This document shows positions 47,601-56,799 of a DNA stretch of 64,000 nucleotides, piece after piece. The translations under genes and the position numbers were made by a program. Under the pieces are notes generated by a model. It saw only the letters and a list, made by a program, of their open reading frames with translations, was not told where the DNA came from and searched no databases. The stretch comes from Nitrospirillum sp034653355 (GTDB lineage: Bacteria; Pseudomonadota; Alphaproteobacteria; Azospirillales; Azospirillaceae). Numbering within the stretch: the first letter of the stretch is position 1; the number at the start of each line of letters is the position of its first letter. The DNA is taken from NCBI RefSeq assembly GCF_034653355.1, contig NZ_JAYEER010000003.1, positions 992,001-1,056,000 of the forward strand, given 5' to 3'.

Positions 47601-47929
47601 TCAGCCGCGGCATGGCCGATCTTCAGGGTACCATCGTGCCCTTCAGCACCTTCAACAAGCTGCTGGGCGCCATCCCCATCGTCGGTGACCTCCTGACGGG
47701 GGGCGAGGGGCAGGGCCTGCTATCCGCGACATACCGGGTGAAGGGCCCGCTGGACGACCTGGACGTGTCGGTCAACCCCCTGGCCGTCCTGGCCCCCGGC
47801 TTCCTGCGCAACCTGTTCTTCCTGTCCCCTACGGACGAAGATGGCAAGCCGGAGGCCAGGCCCGCCCCCCGGAAAGGCTCGGGCAAGGCCGGCGGCGGGA
47901 CTTCCGCCGGCGGTGAAGGGCCGAAGTAA
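44609..47929 (+). CDS. AsmA-like/DUF3971 envelope protein
   Basis: A protein of about 1106 residues. The frame is open from 44315, but the region before 44609 does not look like coding sequence; the ATG at 44609 precedes a basic stretch and the single N-terminal membrane segment (HTALVVLELAAGLLLVALVTVGLL). The long periplasmic part is rich in beta-strand (FRVALSVPALLHGRL.., MDLKHDFSIGHIAVDRY) and ends with an AsmA-like C-terminal region (ITFSKLEGGFHWTDTGVSF..AAIGLTMEGEI). This is the DUF3971/YhdP-like family, whose members bridge the periplasm and carry phospholipid between membranes. The last ~30 residues are Pro/Gly/Lys-rich. Confidence 0.88.
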   Translation: MGLRVPGRRPAGPTEPPPPKSPRRARKRRGVIGHTALVVLELAAGLLLVALVTVGLLTWRLSRGPMPISWFAPYLEQAVNSGGPVHISVHKVMLARAVKGATVEILADDVVLTGTGGATVATLPEFRVALSVPALLHGRLAPTRIVLVRPRLNAIREVDGRFRLALMSDDDTDDGNDFMADLISALKRPPDPLEPLGALTKLVVSEARLSVDNRQLGLVWSAPRADIFLTRDRRGITGNAQLVVDLGGHMTQVAADLGYRLADGTVSAVAHFSGVSPADLARVTRASDGVLAAVGGIDMPLAGTVTLDLASDFSPRIFDVALSGTAGTVTLPGRLKAPLAVANLDLQARLEPGGLTLNHLNLTLPGANGAAPGSTVTLTGRGVKRDDGSYRVTLATEVKSVPLNALDALWPLDALPKPRAWIMQNLSDGAFDKVTFNLEGSAPADLSDMVPSRMTANFAFSGATVNYMDGLPKVKDVGGTATFDGGHLGIELTQGRLLDLALGTSRLDITGLDKTAQKMEMTLPVSGPISSALTVIDTPPLGYARKVGLVPATVAGTADMTLRFDFPLVATLKMDQVKLGVQAHLKNVAADGIVADIKASDGDLNLVLDNKGMDTNGTARLNGMPARILWRENFPAEAPIGTRVALLATATDRDRQLFHLDFPDWVRGPVGVSMVYTRDAQHQETILADLDLTKSALAVSLMDWRKVTGVPASGHVEVGFDQGRPLHVTRFQLKSDGMEASGSMDLKHDFSIGHIAVDRYRQGRTDAAMTVDVDDAGGMRIKAAGPSMDARPFRRSASGGGNGRPLTEAELKALDARPPLDIDFNFDKVVTANGGREIGASKGQFARRGRSWRSVVLDTRVGKDNAGHLALRYVPDGNAMALTITSDDAGAALQQLDVLDHLRGGKLVVKGHSTPGDPHEVVDGTLDVTDYQVVEAPVMARLLSAASFQGFSDFMSGAPITFSKLEGGFHWTDTGVSFHDVRTSGAAIGLTMEGEINLSRGMADLQGTIVPFSTFNKLLGAIPIVGDLLTGGEGQGLLSATYRVKGPLDDLDVSVNPLAVLAPGFLRNLFFLSPTDEDGKPEARPAPRKGSGKAGGGTSAGGEGPK

Positions 47930-48512
47930 CGGCCCTCGTGCCCGATTGACGGCCTGTGCATGGCCAAGTTGCCAGGCTCGCCCGCCCATCCCCGGGGTCG
48001 ACGGGGCCGTTCGTCCGCCCTTTCCGACCCTGAATGGTTTGCCATCGCAACGCTTTCCCGGCGGGTCTGAATCGCGCGATAGTCGCGAAGTTTCAATGCA
48101 TTAGTGTTTTTGGTCGCGACAATGCCCCTAAAGGTATTGCGTCGCTGGTCCATTAATCATATAAGTAAGATTACAAATAAGCCGCATGAATCAAAATCGG
48201 CGACAAGCGGGGAGGGAAATGCCATGTCGACAAATGGCATCAAAAGGCCTGGTGGCTTCCGGTGTGATGTCGGACGCACTTCGGATGGTCGACGCCTTTC
48301 AAGAGGGCTGATGGCCTTGTGGTCCGGTATTCCTCTCAGGTCGGTTTTCAATTTTCGCAAATGAAGGGCCGGACAGGCTCACGTCGGCGAAGGCTGCGTC
48401 GTAGCTGTCCCTGACAACTACGATAACAATATCGTTTGCGGAAATCCGCGGGCGATGTGAAGTAATTCTGCCTTCTATTCAAGAATATGAGAATAAATCG
48501 GGAGGGTAAAAA
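47930..48512 (+). other. 583-base gene-free leader upstream of the TonB receptor gene
   Basis: No convincing coding frame is seen (an 86-codon frame at 48104-48364 lacks a ribosome-binding site and any family feature). The region is AT-richer than its surroundings from about 48090 on and probably holds the promoter of the glycan-uptake operon. It also holds the dyad at 48420-48435 and a long predicted untranslated leader. Confidence 0.5.
48420..48435 (+). promoter_or_regulatory. Inverted repeat ACGATA-ACAA-TATCGT upstream of the TonB receptor gene
   Basis: A perfect 6-bp dyad with a 4-base spacer lies about 78 bases before the receptor start. Such sites in sugar-responsive TonB receptor operons are often bound by LacI or GntR repressors. 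No regulator gene is adjacent, so the assignment is only a candidate. Confidence 0.4.
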
Positions 48513-51329
48513 GTGGCTATGAACAAGATTCGGCGCCGGGGCCGTAAAGAGGGGCTTTATAAGTCTGTTTGCGCTGTTGCCATCGGCGCCGCTTTCAGCA
48601 TGGCGGCCGGCACTGGGGTTCGCGCGGCGGAATTGGTTCCGGGCGCCAGTGCCGATGATGGGGGCGACCTGCAGGACATCGTCATCTCCGGCATTCGCAA
48701 GAGCATCGCCAGTGCCGCTGAGCGCAAGCGCGATGCCGACCTGATCATGGACTCGATCGCGCAGGAGGATTTGGGCAAGTTCCCCGACGCCAACGTGGCC
48801 GAGTCATTGCAGCGTGTGCCCGGTATTTCCATCGACCGCAGCAGCGGCGAGGGCCAGAAAGTCACGGTTCGCGGATTGGGTCCGCAATTCAATACCGTGC
48901 TGTTCAATGGCCGCACCTTGGCGAACGACAGCTATGGGCGGGATTTCTCCTTCGACCTGCTGCCGGCCGAATTGATCAGCGGGGCCGACACATACAAGAC
49001 CTCCGTCGCGCGCGTTCAGGAAGGCGCCATCGGCGCCACCATCAACTTGCATACGGCCCGTCCCTTCGATCTGCCGGGGCCGCACGGCGTCGTCGCGCTC
49101 AAGGAGAATTTCGAGACGGCCGGCGATGACAAGCAACCGCAGGCGTTCGCGCTGCTCAGCGACACCTTCGCCCAGGACAAGCTGGGCGTGCTCGCCTCGG
49201 TGTCCTATCAAAAGCGCAGTCCTTCCATCAACAGCGTGACCAGCGACGGCTATCTGCCGAACGTCGCCGTCGGGCCCGCGTCCGCCCCGCTGTATCAGGA
49301 CGTCTATGCGCCGCGAAACATCAACGTCAACAACTCCCTGGATCATCGTGAGCGGCTGGGCGCCACCCTGGTCGGCCAGTTCAAGCCCAACAGCGACCTG
49401 ACCATCACGGTCGACGGCCTGTATGACCACTTCAAGGACGACGGTGACAACAAGTCCTTGGGATTGTGGTTCGAACCGTCCCAGTACACCGCCGCCGCCA
49501 TCAACGCCAATCGCACCGTCACGTCGCTGACCACCGCCGGTCACGCCGACATGATCAACCAGTCGAGCATGCGCGACACCACCACGTATGAAGGCGGCCT
49601 CAACGCCGATTGGCAGGCCACCGACACGCTGCATGTGGTTCTGGATGCGACGGCGTCGCGGGCGCATAACGATGGCGCGGGCAAAAGTTTCTTCACCGTG
49701 ACCGGCGTGCCCACGACCTACAGCTTCACCGAAGGGGCGGTGGGTGAGTTGCCGTCGGTTTACGGCTTCACGCCGGGTGCCACCACCAACACCAACGGCG
49801 CCTACACCCACCTGGCGCAGCGTTCCGGCAACGACGTGGTCGACCGGGTCACCGAAACCAAGCTCGACCTCGATTGGACGCCGGACTACGGCCTGTTTCA
49901 CACCCTGCGCGGCGGGTTCGGCTACACCGACCGCAAGCGCACGACGTTCAGCGCCGGCACGCTGAACGTTAATTGCCTGTACTGCGGCTATCCCACCCTG
50001 ACGCCGTCGTCGCTCTTGTCCACCTTCACCGTCAAGGGCCTGGGCGGCAACCTGCCGACGTCGTTCCTGGCCTACGACCCCAACGCCTACCTTGCCTATC
50101 TCAGCAGCCCGGCCGCGCTCGCGGCGCTGGACGCCGCCCAGAACCTGGCCCCCGGGACCTCGGCCGCCAACCTGCAATCGCAGTCGCAGGGCAATGGGTT
50201 CAATTCCGTGGCCAATCCGGCGGACTTCGTTCAGGAAAAGGTCTACGCGGCCTATGCCGAGACCGATTTCAAGGGCAATGTCTATGGTGTCGACTGGCTG
50301 CTGAACCTGGGCGCCCGCTACGTGGTCACGGACATGAGCGCCGGTTCCCAGTCACGCGCCCTGGTCGATCTGCTGCCGGTCACCAACGACCCAACCATCT
50401 ACAACGCCGTCTATCAGAACAACGGCCAGTACGTGCCCGTCGCCGCGAGCCATCGCTATTATTCCTTCCTTCCGGACTTCAACCTGACGCTCAAGCCCAC
50501 GTCGGACACGGTGGTGCGCCTGGCTGGATCGCAGACCCTGACGCGGCCCAACCTGGGGGATCTGCGCCCGGTCACGTCTTATGACGTCCTCCGTCCGGCG
50601 GACATGGAGCTGAGCGGCGGCAATCCGGACCTGAAACCCTACAAGTCCACCAATGTCGACATCTCGGTCGAATGGTATCCGACCCAGACGACCATGCTGT
50701 CCGGCGCCTTGTTCAACAAGGACATCAAGGACTACATCGTCACGACCATTGAGACCGAGACCGTCACCATCGCCAATTCCGGCAATCTGCCGGTGGGCGG
50801 CTTCATCACCGGTCCCCATACGGCCAGCTTCGCCGCCGCGCGTCCGCACAACCTTGGCAAGGTGAACGTGCAGGGGGCCGAGGTGAACCTGGTCCACACC
50901 TTCGACTGGATGCCCCATCCCTTCGATGGCTTCGGCGTGCAGATCAACGCCACCTTCGTGACCACCGACCGCACGTTCGGCAACATGTCGCCCAATGTCC
51001 GGTTCGCCATCGTCGGTCTCAGCAATTCCCAGAACGCCACGCTGTTCTATGAGAAATACGGACTGTCCGCCCGTATCGCCTACAACCACCGTGGCGGGTT
51101 CCTGTCATCGATTTCCCAAGGATATGGTGGCGAGCCGCTGTTCGTGATGCCCTATGGCCAGGTGGACACCAGCGTCTCTTACGAGATCATGGACGGTGTG
51201 CAGATCCTGTTCGAGGGAACGAACATCACCGACGAGAAATACGTGACGACCGCGCGCTACTCCAATCAGCTTCGCGGTTGGTATGACTATGGCGCCCGCT
51301 ACGATATTGGCGTCCGCTACAAATTCTGA
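48513..51329 (+). CDS. TonB-dependent receptor (glycan uptake type)
   Basis: A 938-residue outer-membrane receptor. A basic N-terminus and hydrophobic segment (VCAVAIGAAFSMAAGTGVRA) make the signal peptide. A TonB box-like DIVISGIRKSI follows, then the plug domain (ESLQRVPGISIDRSSGEGQKVTVRGLGPQFNTVLFNGR). The rest is a 22-strand-type barrel ending in an aromatic YDIGVRYKF. This plug pattern is that of the large receptors of caulobacters, sphingomonads and xanthomonads used for oligosaccharides. The GTG at 48513 has GGAGG seven bases upstream; the ATG at 48519 is possible. A strong hairpin separates it from the beta-galactosidase gene. Confidence 0.93.
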   Translation: MAMNKIRRRGRKEGLYKSVCAVAIGAAFSMAAGTGVRAAELVPGASADDGGDLQDIVISGIRKSIASAAERKRDADLIMDSIAQEDLGKFPDANVAESLQRVPGISIDRSSGEGQKVTVRGLGPQFNTVLFNGRTLANDSYGRDFSFDLLPAELISGADTYKTSVARVQEGAIGATINLHTARPFDLPGPHGVVALKENFETAGDDKQPQAFALLSDTFAQDKLGVLASVSYQKRSPSINSVTSDGYLPNVAVGPASAPLYQDVYAPRNINVNNSLDHRERLGATLVGQFKPNSDLTITVDGLYDHFKDDGDNKSLGLWFEPSQYTAAAINANRTVTSLTTAGHADMINQSSMRDTTTYEGGLNADWQATDTLHVVLDATASRAHNDGAGKSFFTVTGVPTTYSFTEGAVGELPSVYGFTPGATTNTNGAYTHLAQRSGNDVVDRVTETKLDLDWTPDYGLFHTLRGGFGYTDRKRTTFSAGTLNVNCLYCGYPTLTPSSLLSTFTVKGLGGNLPTSFLAYDPNAYLAYLSSPAALAALDAAQNLAPGTSAANLQSQSQGNGFNSVANPADFVQEKVYAAYAETDFKGNVYGVDWLLNLGARYVVTDMSAGSQSRALVDLLPVTNDPTIYNAVYQNNGQYVPVAASHRYYSFLPDFNLTLKPTSDTVVRLAGSQTLTRPNLGDLRPVTSYDVLRPADMELSGGNPDLKPYKSTNVDISVEWYPTQTTMLSGALFNKDIKDYIVTTIETETVTIANSGNLPVGGFITGPHTASFAAARPHNLGKVNVQGAEVNLVHTFDWMPHPFDGFGVQINATFVTTDRTFGNMSPNVRFAIVGLSNSQNATLFYEKYGLSARIAYNHRGGFLSSISQGYGGEPLFVMPYGQVDTSVSYEIMDGVQILFEGTNITDEKYVTTARYSNQLRGWYDYGARYDIGVRYKF

Positions 51330-51349
51330 GGATCTTTCCATCCTTGCCC

Positions 51350-51378
51350 GGATGGCGGCGGGAATGCCGCCGCCATCC
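51350..51378 (+). terminator. 12-bp stem-loop between receptor and beta-galactosidase genes
   Basis: GGATGGCGGCGG (51350-51361), loop GAATG and CCGCCGCCATCC (51367-51378) form a perfect stem 20 bases after the receptor stop. No T-run follows, so it is more likely an intercistronic stability element or partial attenuator that lets the receptor mRNA outnumber the downstream enzymes. Confidence 0.6.
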
Positions 51379-51438
51379 CTCAGCGGTCCTGTGGTTGCCA
51401 GGACCGCGAACCAGTAATAACGATCGGAGGAAGTTGCC

Positions 51439-54309
51439 GTGAAGCGCCGTTTGAAGGCTGAACGACGGGGATGGTTCAATCGGGTCGCGGCCCTGGCGTT
51501 GGCGGGGGCATGGGCCGCCGGGCCCCAGGCGACGGCGGCACCCGCGCCGTCGCATGAGGTGACCTTCGATTCCCACAGCTTCCTCATCGATGGAAAGCGC
51601 GTCTATCTCTGGTCCGGTGAATTCCATCCCTTCCGCCTGCCCAGCCCGGCCCTGTGGTCCGACGTCCTGCAAAAGATGAAGGCGGCCGGGTTCAACACGG
51701 TGTCGATTTACTTCTCCTGGGGCTATCACTCCCCGCGCGAGGGCGTTTACGACTTCACCGGCATCCGCGACATCGATCGCATGCTCGACGCGGCCCGCGA
51801 TGCCGGCCTGTACGTCATCGCCCGCCCCAGCCCCTACATCAACGCCGAGGTGGACAGCGGCGGCCTGCCCCTGTGGCTGACGACGAAGAAGGTGAACAAC
51901 CGCAGCGCCGATCCGGAGTATCTGCGCCATGCCGACGAGTGGCTGACCCAGGTCGACCGCATCATCGCCCGCCATCAACTGGTCGACGGGGGCGGCACGG
52001 TCATCGGCTATCAGGTGGAAAACGAATATTATCTGAATGGCGAGGACAACCGCACCTATATGGAGCATCTGAAGCAGAAGGCCCGGGCCGATGGCGTCCG
52101 CGTCCCTTTGCTCGGCAACCATGACGGCGCCTATGTCGAGGGCAAGGGGGCCATGGAGGTCAGCGGCTGGGACTTCTATCCGCAGGGCTTCGATTGCTCC
52201 AACCCCTCGGTCTGGAAGCCCGCGCCCGACATGGCGCGCAGCCGCAAGGAGGGGGAGCCCCTGTTCACCGCCGAGTTCCAGGGTGGTGCGTTCGACCCAT
52301 GGGGCGGGCCCGGCTACGCCAAATGCGCGGAACTGATCAACGACAGTTTCGCCAACGTCTTTTACAAATCCAATATCGCGGCGGGCGCCACCGGCCAGAA
52401 CTTCTACATGCTCTACGGCGGCACCTCCTGGGGGTGGCAGGCGATCCCGCAAAACTACACGTCCTACGACTATGGGGCGGCCATCACCGAATCCCGACAG
52501 TTCGAGGGGAAATATTACGAGGACAAGCGTATCGGCTATTTCGTGACGACGACGGCGCCCCTGGCCCGGACGGACCCCATGCCGTCGGCTTGGCTGGAAG
52601 ATCGCGGCCTGGTCGACATCGCCCGCGTCAATCCCGAGACGGGGACGCAATTCCACCTGATCCGGCATGCGGATTCGACCTCCACGGCCCAATCGTCGGC
52701 CCGCTTCGCCGTGACCGTGGATGGACAAGGCATCACCGTTCCCCAAAAGGTGGGGACGGCCCTGGCCATCAATGGGCGCCAGGCGAAGATGATCGTCGTG
52801 GGGTATCCCTTCGGCGCCCAGCACCTGCGTTATTCCACCTCGGAGGTCATGACCGCCGCCACCATCGGCGGCCGGGACTTCCTGGTCCTGTACGGGGACC
52901 GGGGAACCGCGGGCGAGGCCAGTTTCCGCGTCCCGGCGAACGCCCAGGCGCGGGTCGTGCGCGGGGCGGTCCACAGCGAGATCAAGGACGGCCAACTGTC
53001 ATTGGACTACACCCATGACGACTTGGCGGAGGTGGTGGTCACCGGTGGGGACCGGCCGCTGGTCATCCTGCTGGCGGATCGCCAGGCCACGGAACGGATT
53101 TGGCGGACGGAGACCGCCGCCGGCCCCGTGCTGATGGTCGGATCGCACTTGCTGCGCTCGGCCGCGATCAACGGCAAGACCTTGGCGCTGGCCGGTGATT
53201 CCGACACCGACAAGGACGCCATCGTGTTCGGCCCCGGCGCCGTCGCCGTCACCTGGAACGGGGCGTCCATCCCGATCACGCCGTCCGGCGTGGAAGACGG
53301 CGCCTTGGCGGTCACCCTGCCGACGCCGGTGCCCGTGGCCCTGCCGGCGCTCAAGGACTGGCAGGCGCGCGATGGTGCCCCGGAAATCGCGCCCGGCTTT
53401 GACGACCACACATGGCGTGTCGCGGATCTGACGACGTCCAACAGCATCACCAACCCGCTGTCCCACCCCGTGCTGCTGGCGGATGATTACGGCTTCCACA
53501 CCGGCAACACCTGGTACCGGGGGCATTTCTCCGGCGCCGGTGCCGATGTGCCGCGCGGCCTGCGCCTGCGGGTGTTGAGCGGGGCCACCGGCGGCGCCTT
53601 CTCCGCCTGGCTGAACGGCCACTTCCTGGGCAGCGTGCGGCGCGGGGACGACGGCACCTTCCCCTTCCCCCAGGGCTGGATCGAAAAGGGCGACAACGTC
53701 GTCTCCGTCCTGACCGTCAACATGGGGCACGAGGAGGACTACCAGAGCCGCAACGAGAACCGGACCGGCCGGGGCATCGCCTACGCCGCGGCGTTGGGCG
53801 CCTCCGACCACGCCATTTCCTGGCGCATCCAGGGCCACGCCGGGGCCGAGGCGGCGATGGACCCGGTGCGCGGCCCCTATAACGAGGGCGGCCTGTTCGG
53901 CGAGCGTGAGGGCTGGCATCTCAAGCCCGGCGCCTTGCCCCAGGGCAAGCCGGTCACCCTGCCGGCCAGCGGGCAGGCGCCGGGCGTGACCTGGTATCGC
54001 ACCCATGTGGCGCTGTCCTTGCCCAAGGACCAGGATACATCGCTGGGGGTGGAGTTTCGCGATCCGCCAGACGGGCACTATCGCGCGCTCCTGTTCGTGA
54101 ACGGTTGGCAGATGGGCCAGTACGTTTCCGATATCGGACCGCAGCGCAGCTTCCCCATTCCCAACGGCGTGCTGCTGCCCCAGGGCGACAACACCATCGA
54201 CATCGCCGTCTGGAAGACGGAAGAGGGGCCGGGCGGGTTAGGTGAGGTTTCCCTGGTCAATTACGGAAGCTACAAATCCAGCCTGGGGGCGCCGTCCAGC
54301 CGGCGGTGA
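51439..54309 (+). CDS. GH35 family beta-galactosidase
   Basis: A secreted or periplasmic beta-galactosidase of 956 residues. The start is a GTG with GGAGG eight bases upstream. A signal peptide (about 1-37, ending near ATAAPAP) is followed by the GH35 TIM-barrel domain, with WSGEFHPFRLP near the start, the acid/base Glu196 in YQVENEYY and the nucleophile Glu279 in LFTAEFQGGAFDPWGG. Long C-terminal beta-sandwich domains follow, including TWYRGHFSGAGADVPRGL, typical of the larger bacterial GH35 enzymes. It should release terminal beta-galactose from the glycan imported by the neighbouring receptor. Confidence 0.94.
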   Translation: MKRRLKAERRGWFNRVAALALAGAWAAGPQATAAPAPSHEVTFDSHSFLIDGKRVYLWSGEFHPFRLPSPALWSDVLQKMKAAGFNTVSIYFSWGYHSPREGVYDFTGIRDIDRMLDAARDAGLYVIARPSPYINAEVDSGGLPLWLTTKKVNNRSADPEYLRHADEWLTQVDRIIARHQLVDGGGTVIGYQVENEYYLNGEDNRTYMEHLKQKARADGVRVPLLGNHDGAYVEGKGAMEVSGWDFYPQGFDCSNPSVWKPAPDMARSRKEGEPLFTAEFQGGAFDPWGGPGYAKCAELINDSFANVFYKSNIAAGATGQNFYMLYGGTSWGWQAIPQNYTSYDYGAAITESRQFEGKYYEDKRIGYFVTTTAPLARTDPMPSAWLEDRGLVDIARVNPETGTQFHLIRHADSTSTAQSSARFAVTVDGQGITVPQKVGTALAINGRQAKMIVVGYPFGAQHLRYSTSEVMTAATIGGRDFLVLYGDRGTAGEASFRVPANAQARVVRGAVHSEIKDGQLSLDYTHDDLAEVVVTGGDRPLVILLADRQATERIWRTETAAGPVLMVGSHLLRSAAINGKTLALAGDSDTDKDAIVFGPGAVAVTWNGASIPITPSGVEDGALAVTLPTPVPVALPALKDWQARDGAPEIAPGFDDHTWRVADLTTSNSITNPLSHPVLLADDYGFHTGNTWYRGHFSGAGADVPRGLRLRVLSGATGGAFSAWLNGHFLGSVRRGDDGTFPFPQGWIEKGDNVVSVLTVNMGHEEDYQSRNENRTGRGIAYAAALGASDHAISWRIQGHAGAEAAMDPVRGPYNEGGLFGEREGWHLKPGALPQGKPVTLPASGQAPGVTWYRTHVALSLPKDQDTSLGVEFRDPPDGHYRALLFVNGWQMGQYVSDIGPQRSFPIPNGVLLPQGDNTIDIAVWKTEEGPGGLGEVSLVNYGSYKSSLGAPSSRR

Positions 54310-54374
54310 TCCGGGAATGGTGGCGGGCCTATCCGCGCCCGCCGCCGTTCGACCCCAAAAGAGGATGGCCAAGA

Positions 54375-55976
54375 ATGAGGGAGGCCATGACCGAAGGCCC
54401 ATCTGGGACAAGCGAAAATGACGCCATCCGTCGCGTCGTCGTCGTCGGGGGCGGCAGCGCCGGGTGGATCGCCGCCGCCCGTATCGCCGCCCGCAATGCG
54501 GACCCCGAGGGCGATTCCGGGGGCGACGGCGTCACGGTGGTGTTGGTGGAGTCGCCGACGGAGCCGTCGATCGGCGTGGGCGAGGGCACCTGGCCCACCA
54601 TGCGCAACACCCTGGCGAAGATCCGGCTGTCGGAGACGGATTTCATCCGCAGCGCCGACGCCGTGTTCAAACAGGGCGCCCGGTTCGTCGGTTGGACCTG
54701 GGGGGGCGATGACGCCTATTACCACCCCCTGAATCCCCCGGTGGGGGCGGGCGAGGTGAACCTGTCGCCCCATTGGGAGGAAAGGGCCGCGACGGGACCA
54801 TCGGCCGGGGACTTCGCCCACAGCGTCGATTTTCAGGGGGCGCTGTGCGACGCGGGGTTGGCGCCCAAGGCCATCACCCATCCCGAATTCGCCGGGCTGG
54901 CCAACTACGCCTATCACCTGGATGCGGGCAAGTTCGCGACGCTGCTGCGCGACCACGCCGTGGGCCGCTTGGGCGTGCGGCACGTCGTGGGCGACGTCGT
55001 GGCCGCCGACCGGACAGCGGAGGGGGATATCCAGTCGCTGCGCCTGGCGGACGGAACGATGATCCAGGGCGACCTGTTCGTGGACTGCACCGGTTTCAAA
55101 GGGGTGCTGATCGACCGCGTCTACAGGGTTCCGCTGAAAAGCTGCCGCCAATACCTGTTCGCCGACAAGGCGCTGGCCCTTCAGATTCCCTATTCCGTCG
55201 AGGATGCCCCCATCGCCTGCCACACCGTGGCGACGGCCCAGACCGCCGGCTGGATCTGGGACATCGGTCTGTGGAGCCGGCGCGGCGTCGGCTATGTCCA
55301 TTCCAGCGCCCACACCTCGGCCGACCAGGCGGAGGCAACCTTGCGCGCCTATGCGGGGCCCGGCGCGGAGGCGCTGTCCGTGCGCAGCATCGACATCAAT
55401 GCGGGCCACCGTGAGACCTTCTGGATCAACAACTGTGTCGCCGTGGGACTTTCCGCCGGGTTCATCGAGCCGCTGGAGGCGTCGGCGCTGATGCTGATCG
55501 AACTGTCCATGGACACGATCGCGGATCGGCTGCCGGCCACCCGGCGGGCCATGGACCTCATCGCCCGGCAGTTCAACGCCGACTTTCATCACCACTGGGC
55601 GCGGGTGATCGAGTTCCTGAAGCTGCACTACATCCTGACCCGCCGGCCGGAGCCCTTCTGGCAAGACAACCTTGATCCCGCCTCGTTCCCTGACGGTCTC
55701 AGCGAACGGCTGGAATTGTGGCGCCATCACCCGCCTTGCGCGGCGGATTTCCCCCGCCATCGCGAGGTGTTTTCCTGGCCCAGCTATCAGTATGTGCTGC
55801 ACGGCATGGGCTTCCCCACCCGGTATGCCGGGCATCCGACGCTGGGGCCGGAACGCAGGGCCGCCGCGCGGCTGTTCGCGCGGGCGGCGGCCCAGCGCTC
55901 GGACGCGATGGCCCGTTTGCCGCCCCACCGAAGCCTTATCCGGGCCATACGCCAACATGGATTGCAGCGCCTATGA
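54375..55976 (+). CDS. Flavin-dependent tryptophan-halogenase family protein
   Basis: A protein of about 533 residues. The frame opens with GTG at 54306, overlapping the beta-galactosidase stop, but the ATG at 54375 with GAGGA 9 bases upstream better matches the family length; another ATG is at 54387. The FAD-binding motif is VVVGGGSAGWIAA. A conserved catalytic-type Lys is in VFKQGARFVGW. The usual WxWxIP motif reads GWIWDIGL, with Gly in place of Pro, a form I recall as common in the receptor-associated clade. Substrate and even halogenating activity are unproven. The stop overlaps the SapC gene by ATGA. Confidence 0.9.
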   Translation: MREAMTEGPSGTSENDAIRRVVVVGGGSAGWIAAARIAARNADPEGDSGGDGVTVVLVESPTEPSIGVGEGTWPTMRNTLAKIRLSETDFIRSADAVFKQGARFVGWTWGGDDAYYHPLNPPVGAGEVNLSPHWEERAATGPSAGDFAHSVDFQGALCDAGLAPKAITHPEFAGLANYAYHLDAGKFATLLRDHAVGRLGVRHVVGDVVAADRTAEGDIQSLRLADGTMIQGDLFVDCTGFKGVLIDRVYRVPLKSCRQYLFADKALALQIPYSVEDAPIACHTVATAQTAGWIWDIGLWSRRGVGYVHSSAHTSADQAEATLRAYAGPGAEALSVRSIDINAGHRETFWINNCVAVGLSAGFIEPLEASALMLIELSMDTIADRLPATRRAMDLIARQFNADFHHHWARVIEFLKLHYILTRRPEPFWQDNLDPASFPDGLSERLELWRHHPPCAADFPRHREVFSWPSYQYVLHGMGFPTRYAGHPTLGPERRAAARLFARAAAQRSDAMARLPPHRSLIRAIRQHGLQRL

Positions 55977-56713
55977 CGCGGTATCGCCCTCTCGACCCCA
56001 CCCGGCACGGGACGGTCCAAATGCGCCCCACGGCGGACGCGCGCGCGATGCGGTACGCCTGGGTCGGTTTGTCCGAAGTCCCCCTCGCGTCCGCCGACTT
56101 CCCGTTGTGCGTCGCCAAGGATGGCGAGACCGGCCGGTTCACCCTGGTGGCGCTTCTCAGCCTGGACCAGCCACGGAACCTCTATTGGCGGGACGGCGGG
56201 TGGCGATGCACCTACGTGCCCGACGCGGTGATGGCGGAGGGCTTCCGCCTGGATGCCGGCAGCGCCTTGGGTCTGCTCGTTGACGAGGACAGCGACCGGT
56301 TCGCCGCGCCCGGACAGCCCTTGTTCGGGACGGATGGGGCGCCAACAGCGGCGGTCGAAGCCATGCGCGTCCGGTTGCGGCGTCTGGTGGCCGACCTCAA
56401 CGCCGCCCACGACATGGTGGATGGTTTCGTCCAACTGGATTTGGTCAGGGCGCTTGAGGTCGTGTTGCGCCTGCCCAATGGTGCCGAGCATGAGGTGAGC
56501 GGGCTCTATACCCTGTCGCCGTCCGCCTTGGCGGAACTGCCGGACCCCATGGTGGTGGATTTGTTCCGAAAGGGGCACTTGGCGGCGGCCACGCTGATCG
56601 CGGCCTCGGTGAACCAGATGGAGCGGCTGCTTCAGCTGCGTGGCGCCGAACAAGGGGACGGGGGGCGTCCGGACCTTCATATCCGCTTGGTGGATCACAC
56701 CTCCCGCCCGTAA
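55973..56713 (+). CDS. SapC-like protein
   Basis: A 246-residue protein of the SapC family (proposed S-layer-related or peptide-related proteins of caulobacters and relatives). Typical phrases are YAWVGLSEVPLASADFPLCV, WRCTYVPDAVMAEGFRL and GLYTLSPSALAELPDPMVVDLFRKGHL. The ATG at 55973 sits in an ATGA overlap with the halogenase stop, which fixes the start. It has no signal peptide or membrane helix. In many Proteobacteria it lies, as here, beside a tryptophan halogenase and a TonB receptor; its biochemical role is unknown. Confidence 0.85.
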   Translation: MTRYRPLDPTRHGTVQMRPTADARAMRYAWVGLSEVPLASADFPLCVAKDGETGRFTLVALLSLDQPRNLYWRDGGWRCTYVPDAVMAEGFRLDAGSALGLLVDEDSDRFAAPGQPLFGTDGAPTAAVEAMRVRLRRLVADLNAAHDMVDGFVQLDLVRALEVVLRLPNGAEHEVSGLYTLSPSALAELPDPMVVDLFRKGHLAAATLIAASVNQMERLLQLRGAEQGDGGRPDLHIRLVDHTSRP

Positions 56714-56799
56714 GGCGCGTAAAAGTGGCGGGCTCGCAGCGCCGGATGCTATCCTTTGCCCCCTAGGTGTGGGCGGGATGGCCCGGAATTGGGGGGCAT

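Noticed and set aside
48104..48364. 86-codon open frame in the leader of the TonB receptor gene
   Set aside because: No ribosome-binding site, no recognisable feature and an atypical composition; more likely untranslated leader.
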